NCBI GenBank assembly: GCA_028275105.1
Contig: JAQCNI010000059.1
Location: 1-40,557 of the forward strand
DNA from: Halorubrum sp.
GTDB taxonomy: Archaea > Halobacteriota > Halobacteria > Halobacteriales > Haloferacaceae
Direction: 5' to 3'
DNA length: 40,557 nucleotides
Part shown: one piece after another, positions 7,466 to 16,754 of the stretch
Numbering within the stretch: position 1 is the stretch's first letter
Layout of the letters: every line of letters starts with the position of its first letter
The notes under the pieces: model-generated
Database searches by the model: none
Told to the model about the DNA's origin: nothing
Seen by the model: only the letters and a program-made list of their open reading frames with translations
Made by a program: the position numbers and the translations under genes

Positions 7466-9403
7466 ATGGCGAGCAACAAGATACTCGGTATCGACCTCGG
7501 TACCACCAACTCCGCGTTTGCGGTGATGGAGGGCGACGAGCCCGAGATCATCGCGAACGCGGAGGGAGATCGGACGACGCCGTCCGTCGTCGCCTTCTCC
7601 GACGACGACGAGCGGCTCGTCGGGAAGCCGGCGAAGAACCAGGCGGTCCAGAACCCCGACCGCACGATACAGTCGATCAAGCGACACATGGGTGAGGCGG
7701 ACTACGCCGTCGAGATCGGGGACGACGAGTACACCCCCGAGCAGATCTCGGCGATGATCCTCCAGAAGGTAAAACGCGACGCCGAGGAGTACCTCGGCGA
7801 CGACGTCGAGAAGGCCGTGATCACGGTCCCCGCGTACTTCAACGACAAGCAGCGACAGGCGACGAAGGACGCGGGCGAGATCGCCGGCTTCGACGTCGAG
7901 CGTATCGTCAACGAACCGACGGGGGCGTCGATGGCGTACGGCCTCGACGACGAGTCCGACCAGACCGTCCTCGTGTACGACCTCGGGGGCGGCACGTTCG
8001 ACGTGAGCGTGCTCGACCTCGGCGGGGGCGTCTACGAGGTCGTCGCCACGAACGGGGACAACGGCCTCGGCGGCGACGACTGGGACGAGGCGATCATCGA
8101 CCACATCGCCGAGGAGTTCGAGAACGACCACGGGATCGACCTGCGCGAGGACCGGCAGGCGCTCCAGCGGTTGAAGGACGCCGCGGAGGAGGCGAAGATC
8201 GAGCTGTCGAGCAAGAAGGAGACCACCGTCAACCTGCCCTTCATCACCGCAACCGACAGCGGTCCGGTCCACCTCGAACGGTCGATCACTCGCGCGACGT
8301 TCGAGAGCCTCACCTCGGACCTGCTCGAACGGACGGTCGAGCCGACCGAACAGGCGCTTTCGGACGCCGGCTATTCGAGGTCCGACATCGACGAGGTCAT
8401 CCTCGTCGGTGGCTCAACGCGGATGCCGCAGGTCCAGGGGAAAGTCGAGGAGTTGGTCGACCAAGAGCCGAAGAAGAACGTCAACCCCGACGAGGCGGTC
8501 GCGCTGGGCGCCGCGGTCCAGGGCGGGGTGCTCTCGGGCGACGTCGACGACATCGTCCTGCTCGACGTAACGCCGCTCTCCCTCGGCATCGAGGTGAAGG
8601 GCGGCCTCTTCGAGCGACTCATCGACAAGAACACCACGATCCCGACCGAGGAGTCGAAGGTGTTCACGACGGCCGCGGACAACCAGACGTCGGTCAACGT
8701 CCGCGTCTTCCAGGGCGAACGCGAGATCGCCGAGGAGAATGAGCTCCTCGGCGCGTTCCAACTCACCGGGATCCCGCCCGCACCGGCCGGAACGCCGCAG
8801 ATCGAGGTGTCGTTCAGCATCGACGAGAACGGCATCGTCAACGTCGAGGCCGAAGACCAGGGCTCGGGCAACGCCGAGTCGATCACCATCGAGGGCGGCG
8901 TCGGCCTCTCCGACGAGGAGATCGACCAGATGCAGCAGGAGGCCGAGGAACACGCCGAGGAGGACGAGGCCCGCCGCGAACGCATCGAAGCCCGCAACGA
9001 GGCAGAATCGACGATCCAGCGGGCCGAGACCCTCCTGGAGGAGAACGAGGAGGAGGTCGACGACGACCTCATCGCCGACATCGAGGGCGCCATCGAGGAC
9101 GTCGAAGCGGTCCTCGAGGACGACGACGCCGAGACCGAGGCGATCGAGTCGGTCACGGAAGACCTCACCGAGGAACTCCAGGAGATCGGCAAGCAGATGT
9201 ACCAGGAACAGGCCGCACAGGCCGGTCCCGGCGGTGCCGGCGGCCCGGGTCCCGGGGGCGCCGGCCCGGGCGGCATGGGCGGCGGCGCGGGACCGGGTGC
9301 CGATGGCGCGGGGCCCGGGGGCGCGGGTGCGGACGACGACGAGGAGTACGTCGATGCCGACTTCGAGGACGTCGACGACGGAGAGGACGGGGACGAAGCA
9401 TAA
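7466..9403 (+). CDS. dnaK: Hsp70 chaperone DnaK
   Basis: The product has 645 residues. The ATPase domain opens with [18 protein letters not shown] and holds [14 protein letters not shown] and [11 protein letters not shown]; the interdomain region [14 protein letters not shown] leads into the substrate-binding domain and helical lid. The C-terminus is a Gly/Pro-rich tract ([17 protein letters not shown] and so on) and an acidic end, as in other haloarchaeal DnaK. ATG 7466 gives the familiar start [13 protein letters not shown] 7457 would add three residues. dnaJ follows 76 nt downstream. No grpE is present in the flanks. Confidence 0.96.
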   Translation: MASNKILGIDLGTTNSAFAVMEGDEPEIIANAEGDRTTPSVVAFSDDDERLVGKPAKNQAVQNPDRTIQSIKRHMGEADYAVEIGDDEYTPEQISAMILQKVKRDAEEYLGDDVEKAVITVPAYFNDKQRQATKDAGEIAGFDVERIVNEPTGASMAYGLDDESDQTVLVYDLGGGTFDVSVLDLGGGVYEVVATNGDNGLGGDDWDEAIIDHIAEEFENDHGIDLREDRQALQRLKDAAEEAKIELSSKKETTVNLPFITATDSGPVHLERSITRATFESLTSDLLERTVEPTEQALSDAGYSRSDIDEVILVGGSTRMPQVQGKVEELVDQEPKKNVNPDEAVALGAAVQGGVLSGDVDDIVLLDVTPLSLGIEVKGGLFERLIDKNTTIPTEESKVFTTAADNQTSVNVRVFQGEREIAEENELLGAFQLTGIPPAPAGTPQIEVSFSIDENGIVNVEAEDQGSGNAESITIEGGVGLSDEEIDQMQQEAEEHAEEDEARRERIEARNEAESTIQRAETLLEENEEEVDDDLIADIEGAIEDVEAVLEDDDAETEAIESVTEDLTEELQEIGKQMYQEQAAQAGPGGAGGPGPGGAGPGGMGGGAGPGADGAGPGGAGADDDEEYVDADFEDVDDGEDGDEA

Positions 9404-9479
9404 TCCGACCGCGTCCCCCTGACGGTGCGGCCGGACCGACGCCGACGGACGACAACACGACCATTCAACAACGTAACGC

Positions 9480-10631
9480 ATGACGGAAGACTTCTACGAC
9501 GTCTTGGGCGTCTCGCGGGACGCCAGCGAAGACGCGATCAAACGGGCGTACCGCGAGAAGGCGGCCAAACACCACCCCGACGTCAGCGACGACGAGGACG
9601 CCGAGGAGCGGTTCAAACGGATACAGAAGGCCAAGGGGGTGCTCACCGACGAGGAGAAACGCCGTCAGTACGATCAACTCGGCCACGAGCGGTTCACTGA
9701 GGCCGACAAGCGCGGCGGAACGGGCGGTGGTGGCGGCGCCGGCGGTCCGTTCGGCGGCGGCGGTGGCGCGGGGGGATTCGAGGACATCTTCAACCAGTTC
9801 TTCGGCGGTGGCGGCGGCCCCGGAGGCCGCAATCGCGGCGGCGCCCGTCCGAGTCAGGGGAGCGATCTCCGGACGGCCCTCACCGTTGACCTCGAGGAGG
9901 CGTTCGAGGGCACCACGAAGGAGTTTACGCTCACGCGCCCGACGACCTGTGACACGTGCGGCGGCGAGGGGCACCCGCCGGATGCCGACGTTCGGACCTG
10001 TCCACAATGTAACGGGCAGGGACAGGTCAGACAGGTCCAACAGACGCCGCTCGGCCGCGTCCAACAGACGTCGACCTGCCCACGGTGTGAGGGCGCGGGC
10101 GAAGTACACAGCGACGACTGTTCCGACTGTGGCGGCGACGGCATCGTCCGCGAGGAGGCGACGCTCTCCGTCGAGATTCCGCCGGGAATACGATCCGGCC
10201 AGAGCCTCCGCATGGAGGGTGAGGGCGCGCCGGGCGAGAACGGCGGGCCGAACGGCGACCTGCTGATCGAGGTCGACGTCGACGGGGGTGAACGGTACGA
10301 GCGCGACGGGGACGATCTGTACGTCAACGAGGCGGTCTCGTTCCCGCAGGCCGTCTTCGGCGACATGATAGACGTCGAAACCGTCGACGGGACCGTCGAG
10401 ATGGACGTGCCCGCGGGCACCCAGAGCGGCGAGACGTTCCGGCTGCGGGACAAGGGGATGCCCCGCCTCCGGCGGCGCGGCCGCGGCGATTTATACGTCC
10501 AAGTCGGCGTCGTCGTTCCCGAGTCGCTCAGTGAGGAACAGCGCGAGGCGCTGGAGGTGTTCGCCGAGGCCGGCGGCGAGGAGATCGACGTCGGCGGCGG
10601 CTTCTTCGAGAAACTGAAAAGCTCGTTCTGA
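9480..10631 (+). CDS. dnaJ: Hsp40 co-chaperone DnaJ
   Basis: The product has 383 residues and stimulates the DnaK ATPase. It has a J-domain with HPD at 32-34, a Gly/Phe-rich linker (about 80-120), four zinc-binding CxxCxGxG repeats (starting at Cys157, 174, 200 and 214) and the two C-terminal beta domains ending in a short helix. All parts of a class I DnaJ are present. It lies downstream of dnaK on the same strand and is probably co-expressed with it. Confidence 0.96.
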   Translation: MTEDFYDVLGVSRDASEDAIKRAYREKAAKHHPDVSDDEDAEERFKRIQKAKGVLTDEEKRRQYDQLGHERFTEADKRGGTGGGGGAGGPFGGGGGAGGFEDIFNQFFGGGGGPGGRNRGGARPSQGSDLRTALTVDLEEAFEGTTKEFTLTRPTTCDTCGGEGHPPDADVRTCPQCNGQGQVRQVQQTPLGRVQQTSTCPRCEGAGEVHSDDCSDCGGDGIVREEATLSVEIPPGIRSGQSLRMEGEGAPGENGGPNGDLLIEVDVDGGERYERDGDDLYVNEAVSFPQAVFGDMIDVETVDGTVEMDVPAGTQSGETFRLRDKGMPRLRRRGRGDLYVQVGVVVPESLSEEQREALEVFAEAGGEEIDVGGGFFEKLKSSF

Positions 10632-10756
10632 GCGGCCGCCGCTCCCGACGCGATTGACGTCGTCGAGTGACTGCCGTTCCCGACGCGATCGGCGATTCGC
10701 GCCCGTGACCGGATCCGATACGAGGTTTTTCACCCCCACGGGTCCTCGCTTGGAAT

Positions 10757-11077
10757 ATGGGTTACGATCGAACCGCCTACGCAGACGTAGAACCACGCGC
10801 CCCGGGCATGTACTTCCTCCGCGACGCGCTCGACTGTACTGAACTCGGCGTGACGGTCGTTGAGGCCGATGCCGACTGGGACGGAATGGAACACGACCAC
10901 GCCGACGACGGCCAGGAGGAAGTGTACGCTCTCCTCGAGGGCGAGGCGACGATCACCGTTGATGGCGACACGGTCGCGCTTTCCACCGGCGACACGATCC
11001 GGGTGGATTCCGACTCGACCCGGACGCTCTCGTTCGAGGCCGACGGCTCCCGAATGGTGATCGCCGGCGCTCCCTGA
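10757..11077 (+). CDS. Small single-domain cupin protein
   Basis: The product has 106 residues. The first cupin motif is visible as MEHDHADDGQEEVYALLEG (44-62), with candidate metal ligands His46, His48 and Glu54/55; the second motif is degenerate (around 78-92). Such small cupins may bind metals or small molecules, and no substrate can be inferred. A T-rich TATA-like box (GAGGTTTTTC, 10722-10731) is placed about 28 nt before the ATG. Confidence 0.82.
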   Translation: MGYDRTAYADVEPRAPGMYFLRDALDCTELGVTVVEADADWDGMEHDHADDGQEEVYALLEGEATITVDGDTVALSTGDTIRVDSDSTRTLSFEADGSRMVIAGAP

Positions 11078-11157
11078 CCGGCGGCCGCGTCCCGACCGGC
11101 GACGGGGTCGCACCGCCGCGCCGCGAGTTTAAGCCGCCCGCGCTCGGAGTCGTACTC

Positions 11158-11958
11158 ATGAACGTCGTCGGCGATCTGCTTGCGCGCGACCGACGGAGTC
11201 GGGACCCCGCGCTCGTCACGCCCGACGGCCGCGAGCGGACGTACCGCGACCTGATCACGAACGCGTACAAGGCCGCCAACGTGTTGCGCCACCTCGGCGC
11301 CCGTGAGGGGTCGACCGTCGCGATCCACCCGATTCCGGGATTCCATACGACGCTGGCGTTCCTCGGTGCGGCGGGTCTGGGCGCGCCGGTTCGGTTCGAC
11401 CCGGCGGCGGGCGTCGCCGCGGGCGACCGCGTCGTGCTCGTCCCTGTCGGGGCCGAAGGCGAGACCGATCCGGCCCCCGGAACGAGCCTCGCCGTCTTCG
11501 GCGGCCCGCCCGACCGGGCCGAAACGACCCACTGGGAGGCGGAGATCTGGAGCGAGAACCCCGCGACCCCGCCCAGCCACGTCGCCGCCACCGACGCCGC
11601 GATCCGAGACGGCGCGGGCGACGTCTCCCATCGCCGCCTGCTCGACGGTGCCGACGACGTCGCGCGGGATCACGGGATCGGTCCCGGAACGCGAATCGTC
11701 CTGCGAGCGACGTTTGCCGACCCGCTCGCGGTCGCGGCCGGACTCGTCGCCCCCCTTTCGCGTGAGGGCGTATCGGTCCTCTCTCCCCCGAAAAACGGAG
11801 GATCCGAGGGGCACCATCGATCCGACGAATCCGAGGGGTCAATCCCGCAGTCAACGTTCGATGGGGATCTCGCCATCGTCGCCGACGAGGATGCGGATCC
11901 GCCGGAATCGAAGCGGATCGTTCTCCCGAGGCTCGTCGAGCGCCTGGAACGTGAGTAA
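11158..11958 (+). CDS. AMP-binding-like protein, N-terminal part only
   Basis: The product has 266 residues. The start resembles the N-terminus of acyl-CoA synthetases (LVTPDGRERTYRDLITNAYK; then AANVLRHLGAREGSTVAI). The Ser/Thr/Gly-rich phosphate loop, the later adenylation motifs and the C-terminal domain are absent, and the family is normally over 500 residues. Coding quality is good throughout and a TATA-like GTTTAAG lies about 27 nt upstream, so it is probably expressed. It could be a stand-alone haloarchaeal family derived from the synthetase fold or an old truncation. Adenylating activity is unlikely. Confidence 0.65.
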   Translation: MNVVGDLLARDRRSRDPALVTPDGRERTYRDLITNAYKAANVLRHLGAREGSTVAIHPIPGFHTTLAFLGAAGLGAPVRFDPAAGVAAGDRVVLVPVGAEGETDPAPGTSLAVFGGPPDRAETTHWEAEIWSENPATPPSHVAATDAAIRDGAGDVSHRRLLDGADDVARDHGIGPGTRIVLRATFADPLAVAAGLVAPLSREGVSVLSPPKNGGSEGHHRSDESEGSIPQSTFDGDLAIVADEDADPPESKRIVLPRLVERLERE

Positions 11959-11987
11959 CGGTCGACCATCGGATCGCGGCGTGGTCG

Positions 11988-13490
11988 TCACGAGCCCCGC
12001 CGATCGCCGCCATCGGCACCCCCTGCCCGCCCCTCGCCGCCGTCACCGTCGCCCTCGCCACGATTTTCCGGGTCGCTACGACCCGCAGTTCCGGCCCGGT
12101 CCGTCGGACGGTCCCGACCGATCTGGGTGGGTTCAGTCGCCAGCCCGCTCCCGACGTCGGCCCCCGTTTCCGCCTCACCCCTCGTGTGTAACAGACATGC
12201 CGACTCGTGGCCGTCGGCGTGTTCGGTTCGGTCCGGAGCCGTCCGCTCACAGGGCGTCGTGAACGCCTCGGCGAGGATCCCGGCCGCCGCCTCGGGGTCC
12301 CCGTCGACGACCCGGTCCAGCGCCCGCCCGAGCGTCCGCTCGGCTTCGGCGGATCGGAGCGCCTCGTCGACGTCGAAGTCGGCCCGAAGCCGCCGCTTTA
12401 CCGCCTCGTCCTCGACGGACCCGTTCCCGCCCGCGGCCGTGTCCAGGTTCTCACGGACCCGTTCGACGTCCACGTCCCCGGATTCGATCCCGTCACGGAG
12501 GTTCAACAACCCCCGCCAGTTCGAACGGTCGACGTCGACGTCGGCCGGCTTGATCACCCGATGGCAACGAGTGTGGAACCGACATCCGCTCGGCGGGTCC
12601 GACGGACTGGGAACCGCTCCGTCGAGCGCGATCCCGCCGACGCTCTTCCGGGGATCCGGCGTCGGGATCGACGACAGGAGCGCCTCGGTATACGGGTGTT
12701 TTGGCTCGTCGAACAGTCGCTCCACCGGACCAACCTCAACGATCTCCCCGAGGTACATGACGGCGACGCGATCACACACCTCACGGACGACGGACATGTC
12801 GTGGCTGATGAACAGCACCGAGAGGTCGAACGCCGCCTGAAGCTCCCGGATGAGCGAGAGGATCTCGGCCTGTATCGACATGTCGAGCGCCGAGACCGGC
12901 TCGTCGGCGATTATCAGTTCCGGATTCAACACCAGCGACCGGGCGAGGGCGATCCGCTGTTTTTGTCCGCCGGAGAACTCGTGGGGATACCGGTCGTACT
13001 CGTCGGCCGAGAGCCCGACCCGCTCGAGGAGGTCCTCGCCGATCGCCCGACGGCGATCCCGATCGCTCATCCCGTGGACCCGAAGCGGCTCCGCCAGCGA
13101 CTCCCCGACGGTCATCCGCGGATCGAAGCTCGACGACGGGTCCTGGAGTATCAACTGGACGTCCCGACGGAACGCCTTCAGTTCTCGCCGGTCGAACCGG
13201 GTCACGTCGTTCGGATGGGTTCCGTCCGCGTTCCTGGTCTCACCGGCGCGACCGCCGCCGTTGAAGATCACTTCCCCGCCGGTGGGGTCCTCCAGCCGGA
13301 CGAGCGACCCGGCGGCCGTCGACTTGCCACACCCGGACTCGCCGACGAGCCCGAGCGTTTCGCCCCGGCGCACCGAGAAATCGATCCCGTCGACCGCCCG
13401 CACGGTCCCGGCCCGCCGGTTGAGGATCCCCTCCGTGATCGGGTAGTGCTTCTCCAACCCCCGCACCGCGAGGAGCGGTTCGTCAGTCAT
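11988..13490 (-). CDS. Oligopeptide/dipeptide ABC transporter ATP-binding protein (DppF-like)
   Basis: The product has 500 residues. Walker A is GESGCGKST (50-58), the signature is FSGGQKQR (172-179) and Walker B is LIIADEP (192-198). The C-terminal oligopeptide-type cysteine motif starts at CRFHTRC (303-309), but about 100 residues separate it from its second half, CERT (414) and GHESACLLH (427-435), and a long Gly/Asp-rich tail follows. Insertions of this kind occur in haloarchaeal homologues. The ATG overlaps the upstream ATPase stop by 8 nt (ATGACTGA), showing translational coupling. It is last in the operon. Confidence 0.92.
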   Translation of the reverse strand: MTDEPLLAVRGLEKHYPITEGILNRRAGTVRAVDGIDFSVRRGETLGLVGESGCGKSTAAGSLVRLEDPTGGEVIFNGGGRAGETRNADGTHPNDVTRFDRRELKAFRRDVQLILQDPSSSFDPRMTVGESLAEPLRVHGMSDRDRRRAIGEDLLERVGLSADEYDRYPHEFSGGQKQRIALARSLVLNPELIIADEPVSALDMSIQAEILSLIRELQAAFDLSVLFISHDMSVVREVCDRVAVMYLGEIVEVGPVERLFDEPKHPYTEALLSSIPTPDPRKSVGGIALDGAVPSPSDPPSGCRFHTRCHRVIKPADVDVDRSNWRGLLNLRDGIESGDVDVERVRENLDTAAGGNGSVEDEAVKRRLRADFDVDEALRSAEAERTLGRALDRVVDGDPEAAAGILAEAFTTPCERTAPDRTEHADGHESACLLHTRGEAETGADVGSGLATEPTQIGRDRPTDRAGTAGRSDPENRGEGDGDGGEGRAGGADGGDRRGS

Positions 13491-14550
13491 CCGTCGACAC
13501 CCCGTCGTTCGGGAGTTCGTCTGCTCCCCGGTCCGACCCGGTCGGCTCCCGGCCCGCATCCTCGAGCACGGACTCGTCCCGGTCCGGCCGGTAATGAATA
13601 CACGAGGCGTGGTGTCCGGGATCGGTCTTGATCTCCGCCGGTTGCTCCCCGGTCCGGCAGGCATCCTCGGCGTACGCACACCGCGCGGCGAACCGACAGC
13701 CGTCCGGCGGGTCGAGCGGGTCCGGAAGCGTCCCAGGGATCCCGCCTTCCGTCCCGCCGACGCCGGGGAGACAGTCCAGCAGTCCTCGCGTGTACGGGTG
13801 GGCGGGTCGCTCGAACACGTCGAGGACGCTCCCCCGCTCCATCACCTTGCCGGCGTACATCACGACGACCCGGTCGGCGACCGCCGCGACGACGCCGAGG
13901 TCGTGTGTCACGAGGAGGATCCCCATGTCGAACTCCCGCCGAAGATCGTCGAGGAGCCGGAGGATCTGTGCCTGAACCGTGACGTCGAGCGCCGTCGTCG
14001 GCTCATCGGCGATCAGCAGGTCCGGGTCGCCGATGAGCGCCATCGCGATCATCACGCGCTGTTTCTGGCCGCCCGAAAGCTCGTGCGGGTAGTCGTCAAA
14101 CAGGGTGCTCGCGTTGGCGAGCCCGACCCTATCGAGGAGGTCGATCGCCCTCGACCGGGCCGTCTCGTCGGCGACGTCCTCGTGGACCTGAAGCGCCTCG
14201 ACGACCTGCCATCCCACCGTATAACAGTGGTTTAACGCGTCCTGCGGGTTCTGGAAGACGTGTGCGATCTCGTACCCGCGGATCGCCCTCCGTTCCGGCT
14301 CGCTCATCGACAGGAGGTCCCGCCCCCCGAAGCGGACCGACCCCTCGACGCTCCCCGGCGAGTCGACGATCCGTGTGATCGATTCCGTCGCGACGGTCTT
14401 GCCGGACCCGGACTCCCCGACGAGACAGACGGTTTCGCCCGCCTCGACCGTGAACTCGATTCCGTCGACCGCGACGAGCTGCCCGTCGTCGGTGTCGAAC
14501 GTCGTCGTGAGCCCCTCAACCGCGAGGAGCGGCGACGCGTCGTCGGTCAT
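13483..14550 (-). CDS. Oligopeptide/dipeptide ABC transporter ATP-binding protein (DppD-like)
   Basis: The product has 355 residues. Walker A is GESGSGKT (45-52), followed by LSGGQKQRV, the Walker B region [12 protein letters not shown] and an H-loop ([15 protein letters not shown]). The C-terminal oligo_HPY-type cysteines are [14 protein letters not shown] and, after a short spacer, HHASCIHY. It pairs with the 11988 ATPase to energise the two permeases. The ATG at 14550 overlaps the upstream permease stop as ATGA; the Arg-rich longer frame upstream is permease shadow. Confidence 0.93.
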   Translation of the reverse strand: MTDDASPLLAVEGLTTTFDTDDGQLVAVDGIEFTVEAGETVCLVGESGSGKTVATESITRIVDSPGSVEGSVRFGGRDLLSMSEPERRAIRGYEIAHVFQNPQDALNHCYTVGWQVVEALQVHEDVADETARSRAIDLLDRVGLANASTLFDDYPHELSGGQKQRVMIAMALIGDPDLLIADEPTTALDVTVQAQILRLLDDLRREFDMGILLVTHDLGVVAAVADRVVVMYAGKVMERGSVLDVFERPAHPYTRGLLDCLPGVGGTEGGIPGTLPDPLDPPDGCRFAARCAYAEDACRTGEQPAEIKTDPGHHASCIHYRPDRDESVLEDAGREPTGSDRGADELPNDGVSTDD

Positions 14551-15737
14551 TCGGTCTCCGCCTCCGCCTCCGGATTCAACGCGTCCAACAACGCGTCGCC
14601 GAGGAAGTTGAACGCCAGAATGGTGAGAAACAACACGAATCCCGGCGCGAGAACGATCCACGGCGCGAACGAGAGGTCGCTCTGGCCGGCGGAGATGAGT
14701 TGGCCCCACGAGGGAACCTCGGAGTCGCCGAGCCCGAGAAACGCGAGCTGTGCCTCCGCGAGAAGGAAGCCCGGAACGAGAAGCGTGAGCTGCGTGATGA
14801 TGCTACTCGCCGTGTTTGGCACGACGTGTCGTCTCACGACCTGGGTGGTGTTCGCGCCGCTGAGCCGACCCGCCATGACGTACTCGGCCTCCGAGACCGA
14901 CAATGACTTGCTCCGAACGTAGCGAGCGGTGCCACCCCAAGCGAAAAGCGAGAAGATGAGAATGAACATCCCCAACCCCGCCCCGTAGATGTACAAGATC
15001 AGCAGAAACATCAGAAGCGTCGGGAACGAGAGCACGACGTCGACGAGCCGCATCAGGGTCTCGTCAACCCAGCCGCCCGCGTACGCGCTCACCGTCCCGA
15101 CGGAGACGCCGATCGCCGCGACGATGGTCGTCGTGATGAACGCGATCTGCATGCTGATCGTCATGCCGTAAATGATGCTCGCAAGGACGTCTTTACCCCC
15201 CTGGGTGGTTCCGAGCGGGTGTTGCCAAGTCCCCTGACACCGTCCGCTGACGACGTCACCGACACAGGTTTGTGCGTCCACGTATGCGGCGTCAATCGAG
15301 AGAAACACCGGCGGCTGGTAGCCGGTGAGGACGCTCTGTTCGGGAGCGCTCATCACGAGTGGACCGAAGAGCCCGCCAACGAAGACGACGCCGAGCCATC
15401 CGAGGCTGACGACCGCCGGGCGGTTGCGCTTGAACTGGCGCCAGTAGTAGCGCGTCATGCGGGGATTTTGGTACAACGGCGCAACCAGATAGAAGGCGAA
15501 CAACACCAGCGTGAACCCGAAGAGGTAATCGATTCCGCCGAGGTCCCACTCAGTCCCGACGAACGCGAACGTCGCCGTTCGTTCCCCGAGCACCTGCCAG
15601 TCGTAGAACCCGAGCACGGCGATCGGCAGGGTACAAAGCACCACGCCGAGCGTGTTTCTTGACGGCTCGAACCATCTCGACCGCGATATTTCGTCCCACT
15701 CCACCTCGTCAAACCGATCGGATCGCTGCGTTCCCAT
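14547..15737 (-). CDS. ABC transporter permease (DppC-like)
   Basis: The product has 396 residues. It has extra N-terminal membrane segments before the usual DppC core, then a periplasm-facing loop with two cysteines (QTCVGDVVSGRC), GTTQGGKDVLASIIYG and the six-helix permease domain. The ATPase-contacting loop is VMAGRLSGANTTQVVRRHVV. It starts 6 nt after the upstream permease stop and overlaps the downstream ATPase by ATGA, so the operon is tightly packed. Confidence 0.92.
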   Translation of the reverse strand: MGTQRSDRFDEVEWDEISRSRWFEPSRNTLGVVLCTLPIAVLGFYDWQVLGERTATFAFVGTEWDLGGIDYLFGFTLVLFAFYLVAPLYQNPRMTRYYWRQFKRNRPAVVSLGWLGVVFVGGLFGPLVMSAPEQSVLTGYQPPVFLSIDAAYVDAQTCVGDVVSGRCQGTWQHPLGTTQGGKDVLASIIYGMTISMQIAFITTTIVAAIGVSVGTVSAYAGGWVDETLMRLVDVVLSFPTLLMFLLILYIYGAGLGMFILIFSLFAWGGTARYVRSKSLSVSEAEYVMAGRLSGANTTQVVRRHVVPNTASSIITQLTLLVPGFLLAEAQLAFLGLGDSEVPSWGQLISAGQSDLSFAPWIVLAPGFVLFLTILAFNFLGDALLDALNPEAEAETE

Positions 15738-15743
15738 GTGTGG

Positions 15744-16718
15744 TCACCTGTCGTCGTAACTGATCCGCGGGTCCAACACGGTGAACACGAGATCCTCGAT
15801 GAGGTTGCCGAACACGGCGATGAACGTGAACGCCAGCGTCGCCCCCAACACGAGGTTCGTGTCCTGTGCGATGAGCGCGTTGTACGTCACGCGTCCGAGC
15901 CCGGGAATGCCGAACACCTTCTCTACGAGCAGCGACGACCCGAGGAACAACGCCAATAACTGCCCGACGATCGTCGTCGACAACGGTACCAATGTCGGAC
16001 GCATGACGTGGTAGGCGTACGCGCGAAGCGGCGAGACGCCTTTGGCCTTTGCCGTCTTCATGAAGGCGGCGTGTTGGAACTCGGCGGACTCGTTGCGCGA
16101 TACCCGCATGACCGCGCCGATCGACCCCGTGACCAGCACGAAGACGGGTATCGACAACTGGACCGCGTTCGCGACGCTAAACACCGGCACGCTCGTGTCG
16201 TAGACGACCGGGATCACGTCGAGCCAAACCCCGAAGATCAACAACAGGATGATCCCGAAAAAGAAGTTCGGGATGGCGTATCCGAAGAACGCGAACCCGG
16301 TCGCAAGATGATCCTTCCAGCTGTACATGTTCGCGGCCGAGTACACCCCCACGAGCGGTCCGAGCAGGATCGTCAGGATCGTCCACGGCACGGAGTACTG
16401 GGCAGTGTAGTACAGCCCCTCCGCCAGCGCCGTCGTCACGGGTTGGCTTCGGCTGTCGGCCCATCCCCAGTCGAGCGTGTAGACGCTCCGGAGGTAATCC
16501 AGGTACCGCACGTGGAGCGGCTCGTTGAGCCCGCGGAGCTCGCGGGCTCGCTCGGCTGCCGCGGCCGGGTCGCCGCCCTGAAGCGCCGCCTGTGTCGCCG
16601 CCCGCTGGACGTCCGGGTTTGGGGCCGCCGCCAGAAGCAGAAACGTGATCGTGACGATGATAAACGAGACGACCGCCGCCCACATCACGCGAGCAGTAAC
16701 GTACGTGCCGAATCCCAT
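15744..16718 (-). CDS. ABC transporter permease (DppB-like)
   Basis: The product has 324 residues with six predicted membrane segments. The first is near the N-terminus, then comes an extracellular region with LRGLNEPLHVRYLDYL, typical of DppB/OppB. The ATPase-contacting loop is FMKTAKAKGVSPLRAYAYHV, and the conserved end FGIPGLGRVTYNAL is present. It lies 36 nt after the substrate-binding protein gene. Nothing looks damaged. Confidence 0.93.
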   Translation of the reverse strand: MGFGTYVTARVMWAAVVSFIIVTITFLLLAAAPNPDVQRAATQAALQGGDPAAAAERARELRGLNEPLHVRYLDYLRSVYTLDWGWADSRSQPVTTALAEGLYYTAQYSVPWTILTILLGPLVGVYSAANMYSWKDHLATGFAFFGYAIPNFFFGIILLLIFGVWLDVIPVVYDTSVPVFSVANAVQLSIPVFVLVTGSIGAVMRVSRNESAEFQHAAFMKTAKAKGVSPLRAYAYHVMRPTLVPLSTTIVGQLLALFLGSSLLVEKVFGIPGLGRVTYNALIAQDTNLVLGATLAFTFIAVFGNLIEDLVFTVLDPRISYDDR

Positions 16719-16754
16719 GTGATATGTGTTTGTCCGATGATCGGTGAGTCGTGG

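Noticed and set aside
12207..13631. 474-codon plus-strand frame opposite the DppF-like ATPase
   Set aside because: The minus strand has unambiguous Walker A, signature and Walker B motifs; the plus frame is compositional shadow.
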